NCBI GenBank assembly: GCA_001464505.1
Contig: LNEH01000155.1
Coordinates: 30,430 to 94,429, forward strand
From: Verrucomicrobia bacterium Ga0077533
Lineage (GTDB): Bacteria; Verrucomicrobiota; Verrucomicrobiia; Opitutales; Opitutaceae
Reading direction: 5' to 3'
Length of the DNA stretch: 64,000 nucleotides
A program made the translations under genes and the position numbers. This document shows, in pieces, positions 7,615-15,849 of the stretch (positions within the stretch are counted from its first letter, which is position 1; the number at the start of each line of letters is the position of its first letter). The notes below the pieces were generated by a model. It ran no database searches. It was not told the origin of the DNA and saw nothing but the letters and a program-made list of their open reading frames with translations.

Positions 7615-8598
7615 ATGCAGGTCCATGTTCATTCCCCCTCCCTCACCAGCCTGCGCCGTCTGGCCAAGGCGCTGCAACGCGGTGCGCTGGTGGCGATCCC
7701 GACCGAAACGGTCTATGGACTGGCCGCCCATGCGCTCGATGCCAAAGCCTGCCGCGCAATCTTCCGGGCCAAGCGAAGGCCGGCCAATGACCCGCTGATC
7801 GTGCATGTGCTCGATTTGGCCCAGGCCGAGCAACTGGCTGAATTTAATGACACGGCGCGCCGGCTGGCCCGGCGCTTCTGGCCCGGCCCGCTGACCCTCG
7901 TGCTGCCCAAAAAAAACCTGGTGCCCGGTGTCGTGACCTCCGGCGGCCCGACGGTCGCGATCCGCGCCCCGTCGCATCCGCTGGCCCGCAGGTTACTGCG
8001 GCTGGCCAAAATCCCGCTGGCGGCGCCCAGCGCCAATCTTTTCGGCTACATCAGCCCCACCACGGCGGAGCATGTGCGCGAAGGCCTGGGCCGGCGCATT
8101 CCGCACCTTCTTGACGGCGGGGCGTGCCCCGTGGGCGTGGAATCCACCGTCCTCGATGTGACCAATCCAGGAAAAGCCCGGATCTTGCGACCGGGCGCGG
8201 TGACGGCGGATCAGCTCGGGCGCTTCCTCGGCCGAAAGGTGCCCACGGCCAGATCCCGCCATCCGCAGGCGCAGCAACTCGCGCCCGGAATGCTGGAGCG
8301 GCATTACAGCCCGCGCACCCCGCTGGTCTTGCGCCGCCCCGCCGGCAAGCTGCCGACGGGCGTGGCGGCGGTGTTCCTGCGCCCGCCGGGCAAAAAAAAC
8401 CTGCCGCACGCGTTTTGGCTGAGCCGGCGGGGCGCCCTCAAGGAAGTGGCGCGCAATCTCTACGAAGTGCTGCGGCGGGCCGACGCCGGCGGCTACCGGC
8501 AGATCTGGGTGGAGCCTTTGCCGGCGGAGGGCGGCGGATTGGCGGCGGCCATCCATGACCGCCTGAAGCGCGCGGCCGCGAGAAAACGCGGCCGTTAG
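7615..8598 (+). CDS. L-threonylcarbamoyladenylate synthase (Sua5/TsaC type)
   Basis: This is a 327-aa protein, started at ATG 7615 just after the rpsR terminator. The N-terminal YrdC domain (about residues 12-195) has GALVAIPTETVYGLAAHALD, KRRPANDPLIVHV and PLAAPSANLFGYISPT, the ATP, threonine and bicarbonate site. The linker and C-terminal Sua5 domain follow (GMLERHYSPRTPLVL is the domain hallmark). The enzyme makes threonylcarbamoyl-AMP, the precursor of t6A37 in ANN-decoding tRNAs. The two-domain layout argues for Sua5 rather than the short TsaC. It is convergent with hisC with no gap. Confidence 0.92.
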   Translation: MQVHVHSPSLTSLRRLAKALQRGALVAIPTETVYGLAAHALDAKACRAIFRAKRRPANDPLIVHVLDLAQAEQLAEFNDTARRLARRFWPGPLTLVLPKKNLVPGVVTSGGPTVAIRAPSHPLARRLLRLAKIPLAAPSANLFGYISPTTAEHVREGLGRRIPHLLDGGACPVGVESTVLDVTNPGKARILRPGAVTADQLGRFLGRKVPTARSRHPQAQQLAPGMLERHYSPRTPLVLRRPAGKLPTGVAAVFLRPPGKKNLPHAFWLSRRGALKEVARNLYEVLRRADAGGYRQIWVEPLPAEGGGLAAAIHDRLKRAAARKRGR

Positions 8599-9693
8599 TC
8601 AAGTGGGCAGGATTTCCGCCAGCGCCGCCAACAGGCGCTCGTTTTGCGCCCGAGTGCCCACCGTGATGCGCAGCCACTCCGGCAGCCCATAGGGGTTCAC
8701 CGGCCGGGTGATGACGCCCCGCTGCTGCAACGCCCCGAAGACACGCGCGCCGTCACCCACCTTAACGAGCAGGAAATTCCCGCCGCCGGGCACGAAGGCG
8801 AGCCCGAGCCTGCGGAAGCCATCGGCCAGCAGCGTCCGGCCGGCCGCATTTTCCCGCCGGTATTTTTCCACAAACTCGTGATCATCGAGCGCTGCGATCG
8901 CGGCCGCGACGGCGATGCCGTTCACATTGAACGGCTGGCGGGCGCGCTGCACGATGGCGATCAGCTCCGGCGCCGCATAACCGTAGCCCACCCGGAGCGC
9001 GGCGAGACCGTAGATTTTTGAAAAAGTCCGCAGGCAGATCACCTTCCGGCCCTCAGCGATGAGCGGCCGCAAATCGGGCGCCGGATCAAGAAATTCCGCA
9101 TAGGCCTCGTCGAAGACCAGGATCACGTGCGGGGGCAACGACCGCACCAGTTCGGATATTTCCTCTGCGGAATTTGTCGCTCCGATTGGATTAGCTGGGC
9201 TCGCCAGAAAAACCAGCCGCGTGCGCGGGGTCACCGCCGCCACCAGCAGTTTGAGATCCTGCCGCATGTCCACCAAGGGCACCTCCACCGGGGTCGCCCC
9301 GAACATCAGCGTGACCAGCTTGTAGACCATGAACGAGGATCGGGGCATCACGCACTCCACGCCTGGCGCGAGGAATGCGTGGCCGAGCAATTCGATGAGC
9401 TCGTTCGAGCCGTCACCGATGATGAACTGGTCCATGCCCAGATTCCACTTGGCCGCGAGTTTCTGCCGCAGCGCATAATAGCCGCCGTCGGGATAAAGGT
9501 TCGCCTCGCGCAACGCCCGCTCCGCCGCCGCGACGGCTTTGGGTGACGGCCCGAACGGATTCTCGTTCGACGCGAGCTTGATGATGCCCGCCGGGTCCAG
9601 CCCCAGTTCCCGCGCCACCTGGTCAATCGGCTTGCCGGGCTCATAGAGCGGTTGGGTCAGGATCCCCTGGTTGGCGAGTTCGGCAAATGTCAT
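8599..9693 (-). CDS. hisC: Histidinol-phosphate aminotransferase
   Basis: This is a 364-aa class I/II PLP aminotransferase. Recognisable blocks are KLASNENPFGPSPKAV, the YPDGGYYALRQKLA substrate loop, FLASPANPIGA, VFDEAYAEF and TFSKIYGLAALRVGYG, in which Lys226 forms the Schiff base. The C-terminus LRITVGTRAQNERLL carries the carboxylate-binding Arg. HisC interconverts imidazole acetol phosphate and histidinol phosphate in histidine synthesis; close relatives act on aromatic amino acids. It follows a HAD phosphatase on the same strand by 51 bp, and no other his gene is near, so an aromatic aminotransferase role cannot be excluded. Confidence 0.88.
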   Translation of the reverse strand: MTFAELANQGILTQPLYEPGKPIDQVARELGLDPAGIIKLASNENPFGPSPKAVAAAERALREANLYPDGGYYALRQKLAAKWNLGMDQFIIGDGSNELIELLGHAFLAPGVECVMPRSSFMVYKLVTLMFGATPVEVPLVDMRQDLKLLVAAVTPRTRLVFLASPANPIGATNSAEEISELVRSLPPHVILVFDEAYAEFLDPAPDLRPLIAEGRKVICLRTFSKIYGLAALRVGYGYAAPELIAIVQRARQPFNVNGIAVAAAIAALDDHEFVEKYRRENAAGRTLLADGFRRLGLAFVPGGGNFLLVKVGDGARVFGALQQRGVITRPVNPYGLPEWLRITVGTRAQNERLLAALAEILPT

Positions 9694-9744
9694 GCGTTCA
9701 GCCCACCGCGTGGCGGGTTTTGAGACAAACCAAAAGCGGCCGGT

Positions 9745-10338
9745 TCAGGTCCGGCTCGGCACCCGCACCCATTTCATCCCGGCCGCCTTGGCCGCCTGGA
9801 TGCCCGGCTCCGCATCCTCAAACACCAGACACTTCAGTGGCGGCACGCCCATCTTTTCAGCCGCGAGCAAAAACATGTCGGGGGCCGGCTTGCCGTGCGC
9901 CACATCCTCCGGCGTCACCACCACCGGGAAAAGCTCATGCAGATGCATGAGCTCCAGGGTGTGCCGCACGGTGTGGCGCGGTCCGCCGGACGCGACACTG
10001 ACCGGAACGCCCTGCGCCACTGCCCGCCGGGCGAACGCCACCACCGCCTCGATCAGTTTCATTTCCGCGCGCAATTCGAGAAACAACGCCTCTTTCTGGT
10101 GGAAGACCTTTTCGACATCGACGCTGAGCCCGTAGTGGTCGGCCAAGATTTTCGCCACGCGGCGCGACGGCATGCCCCCGAGCGAATAAAACATGTCCTC
10201 GTCCAATTCCTCCTTCAGTCCCGCCTGCTGCATCGCCCGGTTCCACGCGCGGTAATGCAGCGGCATCGTGTCCACCAGCGTGCCGTCGAGGTCGAAGATG
10301 TAGCCGGCGAAATCACCGGCGGGAATGTGGAGTTTCAT
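9745..10338 (-). CDS. HAD-superfamily phosphatase (beta-phosphoglucomutase-like)
   Basis: This is a 197-aa protein from ATG 10338. Motif I FDLDGTLVDT gives nucleophile Asp16 and Asp18. A helical cap follows (LHYRAWNRAM to FYSLGGMPSRR). Motif II is SVASGGPRHT, motif III the lysine in HGKPAPDMF, and motif IV VFEDAEPGIQAAKAAGM. This is subfamily IA, similar to YqaB or beta-phosphoglucomutase, which act on small sugar phosphates. It lies between arsC and hisC on the same strand with short gaps. The substrate is unknown; a histidinol-phosphatase role suggested by hisC nearby is only a possibility. Confidence 0.82.
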   Translation of the reverse strand: MKLHIPAGDFAGYIFDLDGTLVDTMPLHYRAWNRAMQQAGLKEELDEDMFYSLGGMPSRRVAKILADHYGLSVDVEKVFHQKEALFLELRAEMKLIEAVVAFARRAVAQGVPVSVASGGPRHTVRHTLELMHLHELFPVVVTPEDVAHGKPAPDMFLLAAEKMGVPPLKCLVFEDAEPGIQAAKAAGMKWVRVPSRT

Positions 10339-10395
10339 GAAAGCCGGCCAGCGAAACGCCTGCCCCGCCCCGCGCAACTCCATTCCCGCGAGCGC

Positions 10396-10848
10396 TCAGC
10401 GCGGTGCGGACTTCAGGGCGTCCCGCCGCCCGGCGGCATAGGCCTCGAACCGGCGCCGGATCTCGTCGCGCACGCGGCGGAAGACGGCGAGTTGCTCCGC
10501 CTCCGTGCCCGTGGCGAGCGCCGGGTCGTCAAAAGGCCAGTGGTGACGGTTCACCTGCCCCGGAAAGATCGGACACGCCTGGTCGGCGTTGCCGCACACC
10601 GTGATCACCGTCTCGATTGGCGTGGACAGGAACTCGGCCATGGATTTCGAGCGGTGTGCCGCGATATCGATCCCGATCTCACGCATCACCTGGATCGCCA
10701 GGGGATGCACATGGCCGGCGGGCTTGGAACCCGCACTCTGCACGTCAAACAGATCTCCGGCGGCCGCGCGCAAAATGCCCTCCGCCAGATGACTGCGGCA
10801 GGAGTTGCCGGTGCAAAGGATCAGCACGGTGGGTTTGGCGGATGGCAT
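10396..10848 (-). CDS. arsC: Thioredoxin-coupled arsenate reductase / low-molecular-weight phosphatase
   Basis: This is a 150-aa protein from ATG 10848. The P-loop [13 protein letters not shown] at about residues 12-24 holds the nucleophile cysteine and phosphate-binding Arg. [13 protein letters not shown] provides the two additional redox cysteines used by the thioredoxin-linked ArsC family to resolve the disulfide. HHWPFDDPA holds the general-acid Asp. It reduces arsenate to arsenite, but no arsenite exporter or ArsR is adjacent. It is therefore an orphan in this window. Confidence 0.88.
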   Translation of the reverse strand: MPSAKPTVLILCTGNSCRSHLAEGILRAAAGDLFDVQSAGSKPAGHVHPLAIQVMREIGIDIAAHRSKSMAEFLSTPIETVITVCGNADQACPIFPGQVNRHHWPFDDPALATGTEAEQLAVFRRVRDEIRRRFEAYAAGRRDALKSAPR

Positions 10849-10932
10849 GGATTGAGGCGACCCGGTGAGTCCGCTCGTTTCAAGCCCTTCTCGTATCGTC
10901 ACCCCATCGTTGCCTGTCCCGGAAGACGGCCC

Positions 10933-12359
10933 TCAGCGCCGCCCGCCGCGCATCAGGCGGCTTTTCGGTTTCTCGGGCGCCACCTGCGGCATGCCGCCGC
11001 CATCGAAGATGCCCGAGTAGGTGTAGTCGAAGCCTTCGACCTTTTTCCACTCGATGCTCATGCCGATGAAGCGCTCGATGCTGCGCGCGTCGCGCCACGT
11101 CTCCTCCGTCACCAGCGTGAAGGCGTCGCCCGTCTTCTGGGCGCGGCCGGTGCGGCCGATGCGGTGGACATAGTCCTCGGGGTTCTCCGGGACGTCGAAA
11201 TTGATGACGTGCGACACATCGGCGATGTCGAGCCCGCGCGCGGCGACATCGGTGGCGACGAGCACCTCGAATTGGCCGGACTTGAAGCCCTTGAGCGCAT
11301 CCACCCGCTCCTGCTGGCTGCGGTCGGCGTGCATCACGGCGCAGGTGTGGCCGGCCTGCTTGAGCCGGCTGGCCACGTAGTCGGCGCCGCTCTTGGTGCG
11401 CGAGAAGATGAGGACGCTGTGGTATTGGGTCTGTTCCAGCAGGTGCGCCAGGAGCTCGAATTTCTGCGCCTGCACCACCGGGTAGAAGGCGTGCGTGATG
11501 GTCTCGGCGGTGGAACGCTCGCGGCTGACGGCGATCTTGAACGGATCGCGCAGCGCCCACGCCGCCAGTTGCTCGATTTCGGGTTCTTCGACACCTTGGC
11601 CACGATGCGCTTCACATCCGGGAGGAAACCCATGTCGAGCATGCGGTCCACCTCGTCGAGCACGAGGGTCTGGACCTGGTCGAGCCTGATCTCACCCTGC
11701 TCCATGAAGTCGAGCAGCCGGCCGGGCGTGGCGACGAGGATGTCCATGCCGCGCGCGAGATCCTCGCGCTGCTTGCCGTAGCCGACCCCGCCGTAGATCA
11801 CAGTGGTGCGCAGATCGGTGAACTTGGAATATACCTTAAAGGACTCCTCGACTTGGAGGGCGAGTTCCCGGGTGGGCTCGAGCACGAGGCAACGGATGGG
11901 GCCGTGCGTGCCGAGCCGTTGGAGGATGGGCAGGGAAAACGCCGCCGTCTTGCCCGTGCCCGTCTGCGCCGAGCCGATGACGTCCCGGCCGGCCAATACG
12001 ACCGGGATGGCCTGGGCCTGAATGGGAGTCGGAATCTCGTAGCCCTTTTGCTGCACTGCATAGGCGATGCGGTCGCTCAGACCGAGGGCGGTGAAAGCCG
12101 TGTCCATTTTCGGCACCTCGGGCAGCGGCTTGGCGATGTGCGCGGTGCGCGGCGGGTGCGCGGCGGGTCTGGCCGCAGCATGGGCCGGGGCGGGATGCCG
12201 GGGCGCATCGGAACGGGGAGCGTGGCCGCCCCGCTTTTCGTGGCGCGGGTGGCCGCTTTTGAGTGCGGGCCGGACGGATTTGTGGACTGGCTTGGTCTCC
12301 GGGCGCTTCGCGTCCCTATTGAAGGTCTGCCGGATTTTGGAAATGAGCTTACGTAACAT
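10933..12359 (-). pseudogene. DEAD-box RNA helicase (RhlE-like), frame broken near 11585
   Basis: The N-terminal part runs from ATG 12359 through [11 protein letters not shown] (motif I), PTRELALQ (Ia), [10 protein letters not shown] (Ib) and [13 protein letters not shown] (II, DEVD variant) to DVKRIVAKV. The frame then goes out of register. A second frame carries [43 protein letters not shown] and HRIGRTGRAQ (motifs IV-VI) to the stop at 10933. Motif III (the SAT block) and about 12 codons between the two parts are absent, consistent with a deletion of roughly 35-40 nt that also shifts the frame. As written the product would lack its C-terminal RecA domain. Whether this is a true mutation or an assembly error is open. 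Confidence 0.8.
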
Positions 12360-12432
12360 GGAATAGTAAGCCCTTGGTATCAGACGCGCCTGCCTGCATT
12401 GCAACCCGCATCTCCACCCACCGGCGGCGCCC

Positions 12433-12843
12433 TCAGAGCCGGGACTTGATTTTGTCCAATATCTTCATCGAAAGCTCCTGATCACCGATCAGGCCGACGC
12501 GAATCTTGATGTTGGTCAGGGTCTTGCCGGTGTTGCTGACGATGATCTCCACCTTCTTGTCCATGGCGGTGCGGGAGACCAGCACGGCCTTTAACGCGTC
12601 CTTGTTCTCACTGACTTTGGCGAACTCCAGGTCTTCGACCGCCTTCCGGGCCGCCTTGAGCACCTGGGCGTAGTCATGCTCCAGATTGGCCTCCAAGTCG
12701 CCGCGCACATACGCCACGGCTCCCGCCCCGGCCCCGGCCGCCACCGCAATGCAGCCGGACAAGGCGGCAAGGGAAGCACCGAGCAGGATCACCACCAAAC
12801 CGCGCCGCAGAACCCAGACCGAACAGGGGATATGATGTTTCAT
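12433..12843 (-). CDS. DUF3568-type lipoprotein
   Basis: This is a 136-aa protein from ATG 12843. A signal peptide with basic residues ([16 protein letters not shown]) leads to the lipobox LSGC at Cys31. A Gly/Ala-rich stretch ([20 protein letters not shown]) follows, then an alpha/beta domain with [21 protein letters not shown]. This layout matches small DUF3568 lipoproteins found in several Gram-negative phyla. The function is unknown. The gene is divergent from a GNAT gene with a hairpin in the shared intergenic region. Confidence 0.65.
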   Translation of the reverse strand: MKHHIPCSVWVLRRGLVVILLGASLAALSGCIAVAAGAGAGAVAYVRGDLEANLEHDYAQVLKAARKAVEDLEFAKVSENKDALKAVLVSRTAMDKKVEIIVSNTGKTLTNIKIRVGLIGDQELSMKILDKIKSRL

Positions 12844-12892
12844 GTTGATTGGCTGGGACACCAACCGCGGCCGGTTGCTCCCGCAATGGGAT

Positions 12893-12911
12893 AATCCGGC
12901 GGTGCCGGATT
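12893..12911. other. Hairpin in divergent promoter region
   Basis: AATCCGGC and GCCGGATT form an 8-bp perfect stem with a GGT loop, followed on the plus strand by TTTA. It lies between the divergent lipoprotein and GNAT genes, so it is not an obvious 3' terminator for either. It could be a leader attenuator or a leftover terminator. Confidence 0.4.
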
Positions 12912-12986
12912 TTTACGCCCGATTGCGCCCTTGACGGCCGGATGATGCTCTCGCCACTGCGGCACCCGGCACCTTATGATCCGCCC

Positions 12987-13460
12987 ATGCCCTGCTCAAT
13001 CCGTTCCGCCACTGCCGCCGATGTGCCGCTGATCTTGAATTTCATCCGTGACCTCGCGGTCTACGAGAAACTGGCGCACGAGGTCGTCGCCACCGAGACG
13101 GCGCTGCACCACACGCTCTTCGGGTCGCCGCCTGCGGCGCAGGTTGTGATCGCGGAGGTCAACGGCCACCCGGCCGGCTTCGCTTTGTATTTCTTCAATT
13201 ACTCCACCTTCCTCGCCAAGCCCGGCCTCTACCTCGAGGATCTGTTCGTGAAACCGGAGTTCCGCGGCGCCGGCGCCGGCAAGGCCCTGCTCCTCCACCT
13301 CGCCAAGATCGCTAACGCCCGTGGCTGCGGCCGGATGGAGTGGTCCGTGCTGGACTGGAACGAGCCGGCGATCAAGTTTTACGAATCCCTCGGCGCCAAG
13401 CGCATGAAGGAATGGCAGATCTGCCGTCTGACGGGGACCGCACTCGCGCAATACGCCTGA
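12987..13460 (+). CDS. GNAT-family N-acetyltransferase
   Basis: This is a 157-aa protein from ATG 12987 (MPCSIRSATAADVPLILNFI). The acetyl-CoA pyrophosphate loop is FRGAGAGKALLLHL, preceded by YLEDLFVKPEF. The segment GRMEWSVLDWNEPAIKFYES is typical of the diamine/spermidine acetyltransferase branch. It acetylates an amine with acetyl-CoA in the cytoplasm; a polyamine or thialysine is likely but not proven. The stop is about 100 bp before the left end of the transposon. Confidence 0.85.
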   Translation: MPCSIRSATAADVPLILNFIRDLAVYEKLAHEVVATETALHHTLFGSPPAAQVVIAEVNGHPAGFALYFFNYSTFLAKPGLYLEDLFVKPEFRGAGAGKALLLHLAKIANARGCGRMEWSVLDWNEPAIKFYESLGAKRMKEWQICRLTGTALAQYA

Positions 13461-13554
13461 CCCGGCCGGCGCCAGACAGCTTTTGCTGGCACTCCTTGGT
13501 GCTTTCCCGCCCGGTTTTTCCCGTTCTCCGGATAATTGTGTTGGTCACAGCACC

Positions 13555-13562
13555 ATGCCGAT
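13555..13562. repeat. Target-site duplication, left copy (ATGCCGAT)
   Basis: The sequence is identical to 17076-17083 and immediately abuts the left inverted repeat. Together the two copies define the insertion event. Reconstructing the empty site gives CACAGCACC-ATGCCGAT-GTAACTGTG, itself partly palindromic. Confidence 0.85.
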
Positions 13563-13591
13563 GGTGCTGTCGCAATTACAGTTTACAAATG
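13563..13591 (+). repeat. Terminal inverted repeat, left
   Basis: It begins GGTGCTGTCGCAATTACAG and pairs with 17047-17075 at 25 of 29 positions. The GGTGnTG tip is characteristic of IS1-family ends. Confidence 0.85.
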
Positions 13592-13624
13592 GTCGCGCCG
13601 CAACCTTCGGGCACTCCTGTCCAA

Positions 13625-13653
13625 TTGAAACGCGGCAGCTTCTAGTGTATCGT
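13625..13653 (+). promoter_or_regulatory. Possible promoter for the zeta-toxin-like gene
   Basis: TTGAAA and TATCGT are separated by 17 bp, 37 bp before the ATG at 13690 and inside the transposon's left end. The match to sigma-70 consensus is reasonable but unsupported by any other signal. Confidence 0.35.
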
Positions 13654-13689
13654 GCAACTGGTGCATTGACCGCAGTTGATGGCATTGGT

Positions 13690-14670
13690 ATGAAGCAGCC
13701 ATTGAATCCCATTTTTGATGCCTTAAAGAAGGGGCAGAGATTTCATTTTTCGCTTTTGGCGGGCGAGGTAGAGGATTTAAAGCTGTATTGGAATTGGTGG
13801 TGGGGAAAACATGGTTACGACAAAATCGCCCAGCCTTTTACGATTTCGGACGATGATCCCATCCTTACTCAGACGATAAATAAGAATTTCGTAGATACCC
13901 AAAGCGCCGCAGACTTCTTCGATGATTTTCTTAATAAATGTTTAGCAAAGAAAATGCTCCCAAGTGGTCCCGCTATTTCTAGAAATGAATATCGGGCGCA
14001 TTTAATTAAGATTTTAAGCACCCTTGCTCCCAAACTAGAAACCCCGACGGCGATTCTTTCTGGGGGCGGTTACGGAAGCGGAAAGACCAATGTCTTGGAT
14101 TTTATGCGGGTAAATGGATGTTTTCCATTTTCTGCGGCTTCGGTTTTGGGCGTGGATACCTTTAAGTTATACTTCCCCGAATTTGATCAAATCCGTATGG
14201 TTGCCGATGGTAGAGCAAGTGACGTTGTCCAAGCTGAATCTAAAATGCTCGCAAAGGTGCTTTTTAATCAGTTGGTGGCAGACAAGCGAACCTTTGCGTG
14301 GGATGCCTCTATGGCCAGTGGAGACGAGCCCAGGGCCCGTTTAAAGGCATTGCGCAATGCCGGCTACTTAATTAAATTTGTGGCTGTTTTTACACCTTTA
14401 AAAAGCGCCATTAGGCAGGTGATGTTCCACGCCAAACAAACCAGGCGATTTGTGTCCGCTGGATATGTTGAAGCCTCACATAAGGCGTTTCTGGAACATT
14501 TTTTATCCTATTTGGACTATTTTGACGAAATACAGGTGTATTATAATAATCCAGATAAGTTAGGGGTAAATACCCCGCCCGATTTAATTGCCGAGAAGAT
14601 TGCGCCGAATAAGAATCTTGTCATCTTTAAGAGTGACCTATTTCACTCTTTCGTTCCCAAATCCAAATAA
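13690..14670 (+). CDS. Zeta-toxin-like P-loop kinase (transposon passenger)
   Basis: This is a 326-aa protein started at ATG 13690, the first start inside the transposon. The frame continues upstream across the inverted repeat, but that part has no protein character. Residues 1-115 are an unassigned N-terminal domain (LYWNWWWGKHGYDK, AADFFDDFLNK). The kinase begins with AILSGGGYGSGKTNVLDFM, a Walker A loop at about 126-133. ASVLGVDTFKLYFPEFDQIR and FAWDASMASGDEPRARLK follow, matching the zeta/PezT fold with its catalytic Asp. Zeta toxins phosphorylate UDP-sugars and block wall synthesis. A 59-aa gene follows after 2 bp and could be the antidote. No epsilon/PezA homologue is recognisable. Confidence 0.72.
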   Translation: MKQPLNPIFDALKKGQRFHFSLLAGEVEDLKLYWNWWWGKHGYDKIAQPFTISDDDPILTQTINKNFVDTQSAADFFDDFLNKCLAKKMLPSGPAISRNEYRAHLIKILSTLAPKLETPTAILSGGGYGSGKTNVLDFMRVNGCFPFSAASVLGVDTFKLYFPEFDQIRMVADGRASDVVQAESKMLAKVLFNQLVADKRTFAWDASMASGDEPRARLKALRNAGYLIKFVAVFTPLKSAIRQVMFHAKQTRRFVSAGYVEASHKAFLEHFLSYLDYFDEIQVYYNNPDKLGVNTPPDLIAEKIAPNKNLVIFKSDLFHSFVPKSK

Positions 14671-14672
14671 CC

Positions 14673-14852
14673 ATGAACCTCGAATATAAAGAGCAGGACA
14701 AGGCCAAGACCCTTAATGAGGTCTGTGGCGTAGATGCGAAGGCATTTGAGCGTTATATGGAGGCCAAAAATGCCTTCCTAGAAAAACGCGATGAAAAATC
14801 CATTAAGCGCATCATGGAGTCTGTTTCATGGCAGATGGGTCGTGTGGCGTGA
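14673..14852 (+). CDS. Small 59-aa protein, possible antitoxin to the zeta-like kinase
   Basis: The ATG lies 2 bp after the kinase stop, so the two must be co-transcribed. The sequence starts MNLEYKEQDKAKTLNEVCGV and is charged and probably entirely helical (KAFERYMEAKNAFLEKRDEK). There is no DNA-binding motif and no resemblance that I recognise to epsilon or PezA. Zeta-family toxins are neutralised by small helical proteins, so a partner role is plausible but inferred from position only. An intrinsic terminator follows 24 bp after the stop, closing the two-gene unit. Confidence 0.6.
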   Translation: MNLEYKEQDKAKTLNEVCGVDAKAFERYMEAKNAFLEKRDEKSIKRIMESVSWQMGRVA

Positions 14853-14876
14853 TCTTATCGTCATTTAGAAACACCC

Positions 14877-14902
14877 AAGCGCCATATTCACGGCGCTTTT
14901 TT
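14877..14902 (+). terminator. Intrinsic terminator closing the kinase/59-aa unit
   Basis: AAGCGCC/GGCGCTT form a 7-bp perfect stem with an 8-nt loop followed by a run of T. It separates the toxin-like unit from the convergent transposase gene ending at 14913. Confidence 0.85.
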
Positions 14903-14912
14903 ATCTCCGGAA

Positions 14913-15755
14913 TTAAGCCGCTAGACGCTCTGCCACGTCCAACAGGTCTGCAATATCGGCCAGTTCCCAAACCTTGTCGGTGACGCCGGCAGCCATAGCG
15001 GGCGTGCAGCGCAGCGTGGAATGGATGCGGCAGAAGTTGTAGTGCATGAAATGCAGAGCGCAGGCGTGCTCGTGATTCTCGATCTTCTTGGAGTGGCCGT
15101 TGGTCAGGCGGGTGAAGCGGCGCATACCCATCCGCATGGAGAGATTAGCCCGTTCAACGTAGCTCGTGCTGACGTGGTTATAGTCAGGCGAGCCGGTCAT
15201 AAGGGTTTTCTTCGTGCCCATGCATTGCGCAGGACTATAACGGGCCATGTCCGGCGGAACGTCGCCGTAGATTTTCACGAGCTGGGCAAAGTCGATGTCA
15301 TTGCCAAACGCCCCATAGACCGCGCCAATGTAAGCCTTGAGCCCGTCTGTTGTCAGTTGCACGCGGTTGGACAAGCGAGCGGCCAGATCGTTCATAAAAT
15401 GGGCGGCGGCTACCGCGCTGCGTTCACCAACCAACCAGCAGGGGATGAGCTTGGTTTCGGTATCAATGGCCGTCCACGTCCACACGTCGCCCCAACGCTT
15501 CTCTTTCATCGCGGGACTGACGTTGCGGGCCTTGGCCCCGACAAAACTCCAAATCTCGTCGCATTGCAGGCGCTTGCAGGGGAGATTCACGAAGTGCTTG
15601 TCCTGATAGACCGAGCAGACCCGGCCCACATCCACCACGAACTTCATAACGGTGTTCACGGCCACGCCGGTCATGCGGGCAGTAGCGCGGAGGCTGTTAC
15701 CTTCGACAAGGCAGGATATGAGTTGGGTGCGTTTGGCGATGGAGAGCTTCTTCAT
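14913..15755 (-). CDS. IS1-family transposase
   Basis: This is a 280-aa protein from ATG 15755 (MKKLSIAKRTQLISCLVEGN). The N-terminal HTH has the IS1 pattern (SLRATARMTGVAVNTVMKFV). The catalytic domain shows LQCDEIWSFVGAK (first Asp), WTWTAIDTETKLIPCWLVGE, VQLTTDGLKAY (second Asp) and SYVERANLSMRMGMRRFTRL (Glu). It is encoded in one frame, unlike classic IS1, which needs a frameshift; single-frame members are known in the family. Its ends and 8-bp duplication are identified at 13563 and 17075. The gene looks intact and therefore potentially active. Confidence 0.92.
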   Translation of the reverse strand: MKKLSIAKRTQLISCLVEGNSLRATARMTGVAVNTVMKFVVDVGRVCSVYQDKHFVNLPCKRLQCDEIWSFVGAKARNVSPAMKEKRWGDVWTWTAIDTETKLIPCWLVGERSAVAAAHFMNDLAARLSNRVQLTTDGLKAYIGAVYGAFGNDIDFAQLVKIYGDVPPDMARYSPAQCMGTKKTLMTGSPDYNHVSTSYVERANLSMRMGMRRFTRLTNGHSKKIENHEHACALHFMHYNFCRIHSTLRCTPAMAAGVTDKVWELADIADLLDVAERLAA

Positions 15756-15849
15756 GCCCAGAAGCCTGATGCCTGCTAGCAAGCATAGCAAGCACTAAAC
15801 CAAGAAAGCAGTTGACATTCCTGCTACAATGGCCAGCCTCCTTTCCACC

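Noticed and set aside
13483-13689. Upstream extension of the zeta-like kinase to 13483
   Set aside because: It would cross the transposon's inverted repeat and target duplication, and the text is not protein-like; the start at 13690 is inside the element.
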